64,000 nt of DNA, from the NCBI GenBank assembly GCA_020284085.1, contig JACEVL010000146.1:326001-390000 (forward strand), read 5' to 3'. Source of the stretch: Aporrectodea caliginosa. Lineage: Eukaryota > Annelida > Clitellata > Crassiclitellata > Lumbricidae. Below, one piece after another: positions 38,101 to 48,170 of the stretch. The notes under the pieces were generated by a model that had not been told where the DNA came from, did not search any database, and was given only the letters and a program-made list of their open reading frames with translations. The translations under genes were made by a program, and so were the position numbers. The stretch's first letter is position 1, and each line of letters opens with the position of its first letter.

Positions 38101-41100
38101 TTTACGATATTTTCAATCAGCAAAGACTAACTGATCAGAATGACAACAGCTGTAGCTTAGTTCAAATGCCAACTGCCTTCCAGTTACCTCCCAAGTTAAA
38201 CATAACAATTAAACTCACCTAATAAATTAATCGATTGTTCTAGTACCCGAGTTTTTTGGACTTACTAAGTACTGCTATATTACCTTTGTGAAGTTACACG
38301 ATGTCAATCCATTACCTTATCAAATATAATGCCCAACTTTGTTACTGCATCACATTCATTTCATACAGTAACTAGAAAATCTATTCCACTCATTTCTATT
38401 TATCTCTCAGGCTTTCTTCGATATTTACTCAAAAATTAAGCAATTTACTACATGCACAAAACCATTGTGACTGAATCCGATGAGCGAGCATTTGTACAAT
38501 TCTTCTCATTGTAATGCCCTCATCATAGTTGCAGCAAGCGTGTAATTGTAGTATGTAGTATTTACTATCTATATTTTCAATCAGTAAAGACTAACTGATC
38601 AGAATGACGACAGCTGCAGCCTAGTTCAAATGCTAACTACCTTGCAGTTATCTCCTAAGTTATACATAACAATTAAACTCACCTAATCAATGAATCAATT
38701 GTTCTGAAGGCACCCGAGTCCTTTGGACTTGCTACGGCTACATTACCTTTGTGAAGTTACACGATGTAAAATTATCAAATATAAGCTATTTACTACAAGT
38801 GCACAAAACCATTCCACTGAATCTGATGAATGAGCAACTCTTCTGATTGTAAAGCCCTCATCATAGTTGCAGCAAGCGTGTAATTGCACTGGTGTCTAAT
38901 GCACAAGGCATCAACTGATGGTGCACCAAAACCAATCCATAGTTAGATCAATATCCAGAAGATTGGTCCATAAGACAGAGAGAGACAGACTATGGTGGGT
39001 AAGTGGATACTCATATAGATTGATAACCATTGACCACCTTGAGCAACCCAAACCGACTGCCACATCATTCTCCCCTTTCTACGTCTCTATTTTGCAAGCA
39101 GGTGCAGGCCATTCTGTACCGGTATTTGATCTGCACTACAAATTAAAATCACTCTACTGCGTCTTTTGACAAGTTTAGTGTGAAATGCGAGTTCCAAGTG
39201 TACGTCCAAAATCGGTATGTACACAAAATGTATGCAGCAGGTTTAAAACTGTAATCAACAATGGGGCAATATGAATCGTATCATAATACCTTGACCATGA
39301 AAGTGAAATCGGTGATAGCAGGAGAATAGACAGCTCCTCCTGTAATGTAAGGTGTTTCAAGTTACAAAGAACACCGACTCAAAATTTACATAAATGCGCG
39401 TCTTGAAAGAAAACAAAAACATTAATATGGTTTGTTTTTACCAGAATTCATCAAACTAAATGGTTTAATGTCCAGCTTTTTCCAACATTTAGTTCACTAA
39501 GACAAAAGCAATCTTCCACTTCAAACTGTATCTGAATTCATGCATCGAAATCGAACCAACTTGCCAACTTCCTTATCACCATCACTAGCACAGTGGCAGA
39601 CAGCCACTATATCTGCCCCTCACCTCTGCATCCGAATCATGGTGCATCACACGACGACTAGCCATTGGTTTGCTGCAGTCATGTTGGCATTTCAGCCAAA
39701 TATCATCCAACTCCCTGACCCCAACATTGGGCAATAATATCCCAACATTGGCTCATGGCAGGCCAACAGTGGCACCGTGTGGGCCAATAACTGCCGTTAC
39801 CAAGTTCAATCCTCTCTTGCGACAGCTACTGTTGAAAACCTCAAGCAAAACTCGAGTAATTACTCTGGCAGCATGCTGTAAGGAATCTTAAACCCTCTTA
39901 ATAATGCTTATAATACCGATACGCATGTTTCAGTGCCTACAATAGATTCTTAACAGGTCCTCTGCAAATGCCCAAATGCATGCATACAATTGTGAAAACA
40001 TCGACAGAAGTTGCATTTCAAGAGCAACTGCAGCACATGTCCACATACCCGCACAGGGTCCCATGATGAGCGAGATCTGGGGAATTACACCAGAAGCCAT
40101 CACGTTACGCTACAACACAAAAATATGCTATTACGTTAAATTGTGTCAATCTACAACAGTTTGTAATTTCAACAGATTCGAAAATTCAACTCTGCAAACT
40201 ACTAGAAGATAGAACCAATGCACTAAGATTACTTACTTATGATGCAATTTCTTGCTTACTTGGGAGTGCGTGATAGTCTAGTGGTTAGCACGTTGGACTG
40301 TCAACCAAGTGGTAGGTGGTTCAAATCCCCAACAGGGCATAAATGTGCTTGGAGGTTTCAGTTCCTTCTGGCCCCCTAGTCAACTCAGCTATGGGTACAG
40401 ACCATACCCTGTCAGTAAGAAGATAGGTGGCGAAGAAATGAAGTTGCAAACATTTATTAACCATGACTGCCTCTACTTTTCGCCTGTGAACAGTTCACTA
40501 TTATCAAACTAATGAATTATTTGTGGTATTGAGAGATCCCTTCCACAGGTTCTCATAAGGCACCATGAAACCATTCACAGAGGCTCTATACAAATGAGGC
40601 ATGATGGCTTCCTTGGTAGCAAGCTGGATCTGCAATACAACAATTGCAAGTTTGAGCCTGCAGAGCAGACTGCGTAATGACCCTGGAAAAGTCGTTTGTA
40701 CACTAGACCAAATGGAAAAATCCAGACACTGAATTGGAGCATACCTGGAAGATTTCTGCATATCCTGCAAGCGAGACGACCCCCTCCTGAATCCTGGCAC
40801 CACCAGAATCGTTCAGACCAATCAGAGGTGCTCCAACCAGCATTGCCTGATCCATCACCTACGACAAAACAGAAAACCTCCTCACGTAAACAACGCCCTT
40901 AAGTTGACTCGCATTAAAGTCTAAAAGCACAATATGAAATATTACCACTTTGAAAAATTTACATTCTCAGAAAGAGTACCTGTTCACAATTTTCGATCTC
41001 TGAAGGTCAGAAAGCTTTTACCTAGATTCATACCCTGCTTAGAAACCTTACCAGCTCAGAAAGTTTACCTATTCTGAAAGTTAATATTTTTGAACAGTTT

Positions 41101-43838
41101 ACCTTCTCAGAATGTTTATTAAACAAATAAGGTTCATCAACTGGCACTAGAAAGTGTACATTCCAATCCAACTCACAACCTACACTAAAAGCACTTAAAA
41201 ATTTACCTACTCACAAATTTTACATCCTGAAACAACCTACTACAAAGTTTACCTGCTATGAGAGAAAACCAACAAACACACAATAAACATGCCATTAACA
41301 TTCAACAACAGTGGAAACTGCACAATTATATATTGCTCAAAACGATATCTGCAATTTGATAAACGAGATATGGAATATGTGCATGTTTAGGAGTCCACGA
41401 AGTTCACTGAAAATTTTTAAATACAATACAAAGCATGATGCTAGTATATGAAAACTATCTACAACTAATTTGCATTGTTCTGTAAAAAATTCGCATTTAC
41501 CTTATATAACCTAGCACTACCATTTTCTACAAACCTTGCAGATTTTCTTTGCATGTGCTCCTGACAGGCTGCCACCAAACACTGTGAAATCCTACAACAA
41601 AGGCAACACAACATTAAAAGTAGATACTTATTATAATTATTATTATTATATTTATTATTACAATCATTTCTGACGCCTGCAAAGTCTCACACAAATGCAA
41701 ATCCGAGGCATGATTAGTCAGTCACCAAGTGAAGAGCAGTTAGATATCCCGATGTTTGAAAGCCAATGAGAAAGAGTGAGTTTTAAGACGTTTCTTAAAG
41801 AAAAAGAAAGAGTACGAGCATCAGTGAAACATTGGTAATCGATTCCATTCCTTGGGGCAGCAACACAGAATGCACAAGGGCCCATTACAATAGTACATCG
41901 TGGCTCAAACAAAAGGATCGCAAACTGCGAAGAGGGATGTACAATGACAATAGTGGTCGACAATGGGTAGGAGATCTCATTGTAAGGGTTAGGCTCCACA
42001 TGTGTAATTGCAGTTTATACAGCTCCTCTTCAATTGTAATGGCACATTTATATAGCTCCTCTTCATGAAGGGCTCTCGATCTGACAACACAAACCATGAT
42101 CAAACATAATGGCTTTATAAACTTCAGTTTTGTGCAGAATTTTGTAAACAAACAATTCATTGAAGAAGAGTCTAAGAGTATTAAAGTGCAGACTGTATCA
42201 AAAGTTACAGAAATCAGTTTCATACAGTTAGTGGAAGATCAAACTCGAGTACCTGACTGAAAACAAAGCAGGTCCTTCCGTTAATCTTGATGCGACCCGT
42301 AACGACGCTGTCTCCCGGAAACTAAACATTTTGATTGAAACAATAACACAATTAACTCTAAATGTCTTTATGTCCAAAATAAAATGCTTGCATTAACTTT
42401 GTGAATTACCTTGTAAATGAGAGAGCCTAGTCCTTAGTGGGTCTATCTGACCTTTGTCATTGACCTGTATCACTGCTATGCTTAAGTTACAGTTAGATTG
42501 TATCTGTTATACTTATGTTATACATCTTACATGTTGGTGCTAATATGATATGTGTGTGTCAATTAACAAATCAATCAATCAATCAACCATTCAAGCTTTG
42601 ATTAACGAATATAAAGGCTTATATTACAGAAGTCATAAATATGGACTGTAATATTTAATTTTAATGTTGATAGAACATATTCCATCAGTGCAAATTAGCT
42701 ACATATTCGAGCGACTTCTTGTCGGAGTCTTATCCTGCTCACACTATATTTGCCTGATCGTCATGCTCCCTAAAATACTGTTATTTCGACACAGGTTAAA
42801 ATGAACTTGACCTATGGTAAAAATGACCCTGACGACAGACCTCAGCTTCAATTTCACACTTCAGCAGTATTAATTAAAGTAATTAATAGCTTCCGGTGCA
42901 GTTGTTATCAGGCAGCATACGCAGGATAAAACTCAGACAATAGGCAAGGACACTTAAGTACATCAAAAAAACATAAAATAAGCAATTAGGAAATTTCTGC
43001 AGATAAGAACACAGAGCAGAAAAGAACCACACAGAGCTAATACAACATACCTTTTGCTTTTCCATGCCAAAATCAGCACAGTCATGCTCAGTGAAAGCGT
43101 CATACTCAATGAAGGAACCTTGATCGCAGAGCAAGTTCACGCGTTCCCTTGCGGTCAGCTTACCCTGAATAAAAATATTGATACCACAAACATGCCTAAC
43201 AACCCCATTATTAATGCAAAATTTAAGAAACAGGACAAAAACATGACACCCTCTATGTAAACAGAACCTTTCAATGACCTTTACCTTCGTACCCATAATG
43301 GTTCAGGCTGAGGTTGACCATGCTTCTCCTAGAATAGGAAACCGTCTTCCATATTTTACATCCTGCCAACCTGTTATCAAAGCTTCTTTTATATAATTAA
43401 ACGACTTGAAGTGCTAACAATGCTTCAAATTCCTTTGTATAAACTGTCGGTCGCTGCGCAAAAAGTATGGCAGACAACAAAACACTTCAAACTTCCAAAG
43501 TTTGCACACTACGTTACAACCCAAAATACTATGCAAAGACCTTCTCAAATATAGGTAAAAGGCGTACAAATAATACAGAACAAATAAAGACCGTGGAAGA
43601 TGGTGTTACAACGGACCTTCTTGTGCTGGGCTTCGATCCTCTTGGGACCTCCTCCCAGCTGTGCCCTCTTGCGGGTCTCCTGGATCTGCTGGCGAACGTG
43701 CAACGTATGCTCCGACGATCCGGCGACCACCCATCGTTTGACGAAGGCGCCTTCGAGTGACAGAACCTTCGTTGAATCGGACAGACGAAGAAGGACCGAC
43801 CGAAGGGCTCCTCCACCGTTCTTCAACATCGCGGCCAT
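32059..43838 (-). CDS. PCCB: Propionyl-CoA carboxylase beta subunit, mitochondrial (16 exons)
   Basis: This is the carboxyltransferase subunit of mitochondrial propionyl-CoA carboxylase. It moves carboxyl from carboxybiotin on the alpha subunit to propionyl-CoA, giving methylmalonyl-CoA (branched amino acid, odd-chain fatty acid and propionate catabolism). Exons on the minus strand: 43617-43838, 43051-43164, 42253-42321, 41535-41591, 40745-40858, 40049-40109, 39290-39339, 37988-38029, 37340-37406, 36557-36677, 35985-36066, 35062-35185, 34567-34674, 33880-34079, 32944-33040, 32059-32180. All introns are GT-AG, all phases agree, and the total is 549 residues (close to animal homologues). The ATG at 43838 opens an Arg/Ser-rich mitochondrial presequence. 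Visible motifs: [28 protein letters not shown] (first oxyanion-hole loop), [11 protein letters not shown] (second loop), [16 protein letters not shown], and the C-terminal [11 protein letters not shown]. No lesion was found. A TATTTAAAG box lies about 65 bp upstream of the ATG. Confidence 0.97.
32235..32550. repeat. Degenerate AAGGTAATGCAAGG repeats in PCCB intron 15
   Basis: About 300 bp built from variants of GCAAGGTAAT and GCAAGGCAAGG, with strong purine bias and no fixed period. Confidence 0.7.
32690..32900 (-). mobile_element. tRNA-derived SINE (SINE-1) in PCCB intron 15
   Basis: On the minus strand it shows GGAGTTCAAATCCCTGCCAA (B-box region) and GGCAGAAGGAC, then a body with TGTACGTTGTTGGTGGGAAG. 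It is opposite in strand to most SINE-1 copies and decayed. Confidence 0.5.
32944..33040 (-). CDS. PCCB: PCCB exon 15
   Basis: Encodes [20 protein letters not shown], then [12 protein letters not shown]; phase 1 donor. Confidence 0.95.
33195..33580 (+). mobile_element. LINE 3' end remnants in PCCB intron 14
   Basis: One frame encodes [14 protein letters not shown], then [16 protein letters not shown]. This is the RLWNxLP...FxxxLKTxLF signature of the C-terminus of CR1/L2-type reverse-transcriptase ORFs. A second, worse copy ([10 protein letters not shown]) follows at about 33500. Antisense to PCCB. Confidence 0.55.
33880..34079 (-). CDS. PCCB: PCCB exon 14
   Basis: The largest internal exon, 200 bp. 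Encodes [20 protein letters not shown], the second oxyanion loop [19 protein letters not shown], and [15 protein letters not shown]. Confidence 0.95.
34130..34380 (+). mobile_element. tRNA-derived SINE (SINE-1), decayed, in PCCB intron 13
   Basis: AAACTGGACTGTCAACCCAG, GGGATTCAAGTCCACGATGG and GGCAG match the SINE-1 head. AGTGGGAAGACCTGACC and AATGAAGTTAACACTACAT match its body. Confidence 0.5.
34567..34674 (-). CDS. PCCB: PCCB exon 13
   Basis: Encodes [20 protein letters not shown] through [11 protein letters not shown]; phase 1 donor. Confidence 0.95.
35062..35185 (-). CDS. PCCB: PCCB exon 12
   Basis: Encodes [20 protein letters not shown], then [20 protein letters not shown]; phase 1 donor. 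Confidence 0.95.
35790..35935. repeat. Degenerate CACATACA repeats in PCCB intron 11
   Basis: An interrupted CA/CATA-rich tract (ACACACATGCACACATACAT-like) of no fixed period. Confidence 0.7.
35985..36066 (-). CDS. PCCB: PCCB exon 11
   Basis: Encodes [20 protein letters not shown], then MMDVITG; phase 0 donor. Confidence 0.95.
36557..36677 (-). CDS. PCCB: PCCB exon 10
   Basis: Encodes [20 protein letters not shown] through [10 protein letters not shown]; phase 2 donor splitting a Trp codon. Confidence 0.95.
37340..37406 (-). CDS. PCCB: PCCB exon 9
   Basis: Encodes [20 protein letters not shown], then MS and the first base of Gly; phase 1 donor. Confidence 0.95.
37988..38029 (-). CDS. PCCB: PCCB exon 8
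   Basis: A 42-bp exon encoding [14 protein letters not shown]. Confidence 0.95.
38107..38886. repeat. Tandem segmental duplication in PCCB intron 7
   Basis: Copy 1 (38107-38548) and copy 2 (38571-38886) both start ATATTTTCAATCAG and end GCAGCAAGCGTGTAATTG. They share GACTAACTGATCAGAATGAC and CTTTGTGAAGTTACACGATG. Copy 2 has an internal deletion of about 125 bp. Confidence 0.85.
39290..39339 (-). CDS. PCCB: PCCB exon 7
   Basis: Encodes [17 protein letters not shown], completing the GPCAGGA loop across the intron. Confidence 0.95.
40049..40109 (-). CDS. PCCB: PCCB exon 6
   Basis: Encodes [20 protein letters not shown] plus the first base of the next Gly (phase 1 donor). Start of the oxyanion-hole loop. 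Confidence 0.95.
40262..40492 (+). mobile_element. tRNA-derived SINE (SINE-1) in PCCB intron 5
   Basis: Clear head: GTGATAGTCTAGTGGTTAGC, ACGTTGGACTGTCAACC, GGTGGTTCAAATCCCCAACA. This is an Asp-tRNA-like layout with GTC in the anticodon position. The body is shortened before AATGAAGTTGCAAAC and CATGACTGCCTC. Confidence 0.75.
40507..40632 (-). other. Possible alternative terminal exon in PCCB intron 5
   Basis: A minus-strand acceptor TTGTATTGCAG is followed by a frame, in phase with exon 5, that encodes [20 protein letters not shown] and about 21 more residues before a stop. If spliced it would give a PCCB product truncated after the GGARIQEG region. It adjoins SINE-1 and may simply be repeat-derived. 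Confidence 0.25.
40745..40858 (-). CDS. PCCB: PCCB exon 5
   Basis: Encodes [20 protein letters not shown], then [18 protein letters not shown]; 38 codons. This contains the conserved biotin-carboxyltransferase GGARIQEG motif. Confidence 0.95.
40945..41255. repeat. Degenerate CTCAGAAAGTTTACCT repeats in PCCB intron 4
   Basis: About ten diverged copies of a 20-22-bp unit (TTTACCTNCTCAGAAAG-like). Confidence 0.6.
41535..41591 (-). CDS. PCCB: PCCB exon 4
   Basis: Encodes [19 protein letters not shown]; 19 codons; phase 0. Confidence 0.95.
42253..42321 (-). CDS. PCCB: PCCB exon 3
   Basis: Encodes [17 protein letters not shown] and CFVFSQ; 23 codons; phase 0. Confidence 0.95.
43051..43164 (-). 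CDS. PCCB: PCCB exon 2
   Basis: Encodes [18 protein letters not shown] through [10 protein letters not shown], 38 codons; phase 0 on both sides. Confidence 0.95.
43617..43838 (-). CDS. PCCB: PCCB exon 1
   Basis: Encodes the presequence ([20 protein letters not shown]) through [13 protein letters not shown]; phase 0 donor. The frame is also open upstream to a GTG at 43868, which is not used as the start. Confidence 0.95.
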
Positions 43839-44394
43839 TGTTGTGATAAAGCGAAGAAACCTTGACACGACCTTGGCAATGCTACGCGTCGACCCTCCTT
43901 TAAATACGTCTAGCCACCTTCCTAGGATCCACAGATTTTATTCCTAGGTGGGTTGGCCGCATGTTAAGGCTCTGCGCTACGCTTCTGTCATCTAGCGGAT
44001 ATGGGTCAAAAATTAATAATTTCATTCTTCTTTTTAAAGTTTCTGTTTGAAACTACAGTAGGCTACCGATGATTTAAGATGTTTTGACAGTTTTTCTCTT
44101 TTTTCAAAATCTATAAAATGCATTAACGAAGCATTTATCGAGCGCTATAATTAAATTCAGAGTACTCAACAGATAATCTCAAATTTTTATAGCACTAAAA
44201 TTAATCGTATTCGTGTTTCTCGTAAACTCCAAATATCTAAAGCGCCACTTGAGGGTAAGCGCAGGGCACCAGCTTATTAAAATGCTGCGTCGTGTCAGTT
44301 GGGTTGTCCAGCTCGAATTATCAAGTTGAGCTCCAAGTTCGAGGTAATTCAACTCAATAGAGTCACAACTCAATAGAGTCAAAAAGGGTCACAT

Positions 44395-45015
44395 CCCTGA
44401 ATATATTGGGTATCGAGATTTCCGCAAAGCTAATGTTTTCGTCTCCCATATCCAAAAGATTTGTGTACGGGCCAAGCAATCTCTCCATGCCCATCGTATT
44501 TTAATCTCGCATGGGCTCTTATCAGGTTATATGATGTGGTCCGGTCCACCACTGTCAACCGAATGCTTTATTGTTCCCAAGTGTGGTGGAGCTTTGCCAG
44601 CAAACAGGAACGTGACTCTCTGAGTGCTGTGGTCCGCAAGCTGGTACGCTTTGGCCTCCTACCAAATCTTTCCCCACTTTTGAGGAACTCTGTAAAAAAG
44701 CCGACCATGACCTTTTTAGTAATATCTTAAATAATCCCGGTCAAATCCTTCATTACCTACTACCCCTGTCCTATATACTGGTCATAATTTGCGCCCACGC
44801 TCACATAACCGCGTTCTTTCTAGATTTGATTCCCTCACCAGGCGTGGTTTCCTGGCTAGGATGTTGTACAGCTAAGCCATATAGTGTTTTTTTAGTTTAC
44901 TATTTACTAACTTTTTCGCTACTATTTGATAACTTTGTATAACTTTGTATGTACAGCGCCGTGCGAGCCAGCGTTTAATAAAGAACACACTTACTGGCGG
45001 ACTTACTTACTTACT
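44395..45015 (+). pseudogene. Jockey/CR1-like LINE reverse-transcriptase C-terminus and 3' tail
   Basis: In changing frames it encodes QKICVRAKQSLHAHRILISH, then VNRMLYCSQVWWSFASKQER, LSAVVRKLVRFGLLPN, then NNPGQILHYLLPP, and LRPRSHNRVLSRFDSLTRRG with FLARMLYS and a stop near 44873. This is the usual order at the C-terminus of jockey/CR1-type ORF2 (RLLYxxPxWWGF, RLGYLP, LRPRxHN, FxxRMLF). Several frameshifts make it dead. The 3' flank ends TTTAATAAAGAACACACTTA followed by ACTT repeats. It lies between the divergent PCCB and DHRS11-like starts. Confidence 0.75.
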
Positions 45016-45519
45016 TACTTGCCGAAACAGTGAATCCTTTCAACCATCAAGGTAATGTCATCGTCCAGATTGCAACTATTCTGTGATGATCCACGAAATT
45101 TCAATTCTTAGAAATACAAGTTTAGGCCTATAGCTAAATTGTCTATTATACGCGAAATACGCTGGTAAAAGTTGCTGTAAACTTTAGACCATAATCTAAA
45201 AGAAATATGGCTAACTTGCTTCTATATCTACTAAACAAATAAAATACAAGGTTTTTGTTATTTAATAAAGGACTTGCAGAATTCAAGTTAATTTAGGATA
45301 ATCGGAGTTAAGCTTCGAAGTATTCATACTTACTTATGATTTTCTAGGTCATTTCCGCTGAACTTGAGTGTGTAACAACATGTCACGTGTGAAGTAAAGT
45401 AAAGTGCTATAATACAAAGTACAAAACTAATTCTTTTATTGTAAACACTAAATGCAGCTACGAAAACCTTTTGTGTTCATTTAAGTTGATTTCACTCTCT
45501 ATTTTGCTGCACAGTTGTA
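45016..45519 (+). promoter_or_regulatory. Upstream region of the DHRS11-like gene
   Basis: AT-rich, with no clear TATA box near the start codon. A polypyrimidine stretch ending GCTGCACAG directly before TTGTAATGG looks like a 3' splice site, so a non-coding first exon upstream is possible. A CACGTG E-box lies near 45382. Confidence 0.3.
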
Positions 45520-46443
45520 ATGGAGCGCTTAAGTGGCCGAGCGGCCCTTGTTACAGGGGCTGCGAGTGGAATCGGAGAGGCTGTCAGTAAGAAGTTGGCC
45601 TCGTTCGGAATGACTGTCTACGGCTGCGATCGCGATGCGGAAGGCCTGAAACGGGTGGAGCTGGAAATCGAAGCCACAGCTGGAAACTCTGCTGCAGAAC
45701 AACCGAATCCCACAACCGAATCCATCGACCCGTCTGGGGCAGCCAGTGGCCATCAACACGCAACTGGTATGTCAACAGCAGTGGGAAGATTAATCCCTTT
45801 GGTCTGTGATCTACGAAAGGAGGAAGAAATTTCCAACATGTTCCAGATAATCAGGGAAAAGTCCGGTTGCGTGGCGGTGTGTGTAATGAGCGCAGGTGTC
45901 GGACACAAGGCACCCCTATTCGAGGGCGATAGTTCGATGTTCCGAAGCATGTTCGAAGTGAACGTGCTGAGCACGGTCCTGTGTGCACAGTCGTGCGTCA
46001 AGTTGATGCGTGAGCGAGGAGTCGACGATGGTCACCTTGTGATCATCAACAGCGGCGCTGGGCACGCAGTCAGAGTCGGGAGGCCAGACTATGCCGATTT
46101 CAACTTCTACAATGCCACCAAGTTTGCTCTTACTGCTATCACAGAGGGACTTCGATTCGAGTTGCGATTGGCCAAGTCAAAGACTCGCATCTCTCAGATT
46201 AGTCCCGGACTCGTGGAAACCAATTTTACACACAGCATGTACCCCGACCAAGGCCACATCATCGATATGCTGTACCAGTGCGTACAGACACTGAAGCCAA
46301 ACGATGTTGCAGATGCTGTGATCCATGTGCTCAGCCGACCAGCTCATGTTCAGGTTCACGACATCCATCTCAACACCATTGGTCCTGATCGTCCAGCCAA
46401 TTGGGAGAAGACAGTTGCAGCAGCACAGACCAAAGCTGTGTGA
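45520..46443 (+). CDS. DHRS11: DHRS11-like short-chain dehydrogenase/reductase
   Basis: A classical SDR of 307 residues. DHRS11 relatives are cytosolic NADPH-dependent reductases of steroid and other carbonyls. The Rossmann start has TGAASGIG (12-19), and CDR at 36-38 lies where NADP is bound. Asn148 (VNVLS), Ser178 (IINSGAGH), Tyr197 and Lys201 (YNATK) complete the catalytic tetrad. SPGLVETNF (228-236) and LKPNDVADAVIHVLSRPAHV (258-277) match the DHRS11 C-terminal half. Two oddities: a Pro/Ser/Thr-rich insertion of about 30 residues (about 54-88) before the VCDLR strand, and MSAG (123-126) in place of the usual NNAG. The coding region has no intron, unlike vertebrate DHRS11, so a retrocopy or lineage intron loss is possible. 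It is divergent from PCCB. The substrate is not predictable here. Confidence 0.92.
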   Translation: MERLSGRAALVTGAASGIGEAVSKKLASFGMTVYGCDRDAEGLKRVELEIEATAGNSAAEQPNPTTESIDPSGAASGHQHATGMSTAVGRLIPLVCDLRKEEEISNMFQIIREKSGCVAVCVMSAGVGHKAPLFEGDSSMFRSMFEVNVLSTVLCAQSCVKLMRERGVDDGHLVIINSGAGHAVRVGRPDYADFNFYNATKFALTAITEGLRFELRLAKSKTRISQISPGLVETNFTHSMYPDQGHIIDMLYQCVQTLKPNDVADAVIHVLSRPAHVQVHDIHLNTIGPDRPANWEKTVAAAQTKAV

Positions 46444-47640
46444 ACGCATTATTTTTGCCAGTTGTTTAAAGTCGGAACAGAAGAGCTCTTAGTTTGCTCT
46501 TGTGCATTATCTCCACGGGCAACTCCTCCGAGCGCATGCATTGCTCAGGAACACAAGTTGATGCCCAGCCCCTGGCTTTCAAGCAGTACTTGAGAAATTT
46601 TTAAGTTTATCATTACACTCATGCGTAACAATTCACCCTGCTTGAGAAATTAATTAAAAACATGCTTGCTGTTTGTTGTGCAGTACTTAGCAGAAACAGA
46701 ATCTTATTGGCATTACTTGGCTTAACAATTCACCCTTTATGAGAAATTGATAAGACAACCACTTTTGGTTATGCCAACACTTAACCCCTGTGATAAATGT
46801 TTCAGAAATATAAACGATAAACCCCTTTTCAGCAAATGGTTTACTTAGGTCATGACCTAAAAGTGGGAATTTGACCACTTCACTGCAACTTTACTTGATC
46901 TCCACTGGCTCCCATCAGATATGAAATTAAATTAAAAAAATTGTTATTCATCTACTTGTAACTGCTTTCATCACTTTGCCCCAGACTATCTTATTGGATT
47001 ATACTTGTCAATTTCTTCACTTCACAAACGGGTGTGCAACTAAGAAAGCCTAAGTCATAATAAAAGTAATTAGATGCTGCAAGTTTGAATTGCTTATTTC
47101 AGAGTTGTCTTAAACTTTTATTGAAGCAGTTCGATTTGATGGATAACCCGAGTTTAACCCTTATGGGTTACTTACTACGTGGGGCATCTAAGAATTTTCT
47201 CATCCGTCCTAACTGGGTCAACAAGAAATGTTACTTTGTATTGAACTGTAGAACTGTAGTGCTAGCTCTTAAAAATAAATTCAATACTGTACTCTTTGTC
47301 AAAATAGTATTTTAAGATTCTAATTTTATGTGTAAGTGTATAACATCAAAACTCTTAAATCTCAACAATAAAACTTACACTGTTTAAAAATTATGGACAC
47401 AGTTTTGTACAAATATTTTATAATATCATAAAAAAATTCCCTAAAACATTTTATACAGTTGGCACATGACAGGTACTATTAGAAATCAGTAACAGTGAAT
47501 GCTTGTATGTGTTTTAACACCTCGTATGGGGAAAGAAAATGTTATCTCATCTACTCTTGCAGAAGTATACCTTCTTGGAAACTCCACTCCACTTAGTTTT
47601 TGTGCATGTCTGTACAAGGAATAAAGCACTGATAGATTCT
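46444..47640 (+). other. Probable 3' UTR and flank of the DHRS11-like gene
   Basis: AT-rich, without gene-like frames. AATAAA hexamers lie at 47274-47279 and 47367-47372. The TTGAGAAATT and ATGAGAAATTGA words near 46586-46750 recur in degenerate form. Confidence 0.4.
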
Positions 47641-47649
47641 CTACCTTCT

Positions 47650-47830
47650 ACACAGGGATTTCTTGCAGGGACATAGCCAGGAAACAATTTCATGTTTTTT
47701 TTAGTTTTGGGGGTTTCCAACTTTCTATTGGACATGGTTGTATTTTTCAACAGTTTTAGTTTTTTTATAACAGTAATGCATTTATTTCGGGGTTTTGAAC
47801 CCCCAAATACACCCATGATTATTTGGATGT
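47650..47830 (-). mobile_element. Unclassified dispersed repeat, copy 1
   Basis: CATAGCCAGGAAACAATTTC, then CTATTGGACATGGTTG, ends in CCAAATACACCCATGATT. An inverted relative lies at 51365-51530. No terminal repeats or coding capacity were recognised. Orientation is arbitrary. Confidence 0.55.
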
Positions 47831-47855
47831 ATTTCAACACCTTTCTTTCAACATG

Positions 47856-48170
47856 GTTGTGCGATAGTCTAGTGGTTAGCATGCTGGACTGTCAATCAGG
47901 AGGTTGGGGGTTCAAATCTCCGACAAGGCAGAAATTTGCTTTGAGATTTTGGCTCCACCGGCACCCTAGCCATCTCAGCTATAATGAGTACACTGACTGT
48001 ACAGTGTCTGTGGCAAGATCAGACAGCGATGCAGAGGACTGGCCATCTGTCGTTATATGCCAAGGCTAAGAAAATGAAGTCGCTAACACTGCATACCTAT
48101 GGCTTAGTACTATACCCATGGCTGCCTCTCAGGTTAGCTTAAGGGACTGCTCTTCTTTCTTTCAAAAGAC
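47856..48170 (+). mobile_element. tRNA-derived SINE (SINE-1), best preserved copy
   Basis: Head: GCGATAGTCTAGTGGTTAGC, ATGCTGGACTGTCAATC, GGGGGTTCAAATCTCCGACA. The body contains CTGTACAGTGTCTGTGGCAA and GGACTGGCCATCTG, and the tail GGCTGCCTCTCAGGTTAGCT. The anticodon loop carries GTC, suggesting descent from tRNA-Asp. Confidence 0.8.

Noticed and set aside
40262..40335. Functional tRNA-Asp gene
   Set aside because: The A- and B-box and anticodon look tRNA-like, but acceptor and T-stem pairing is broken and the body is shared by dispersed SINE copies.
43545..43868. Upstream start of PCCB at 43868
   Set aside because: The codon is GTG; the first ATG (43838) gives a normal mitochondrial presequence.
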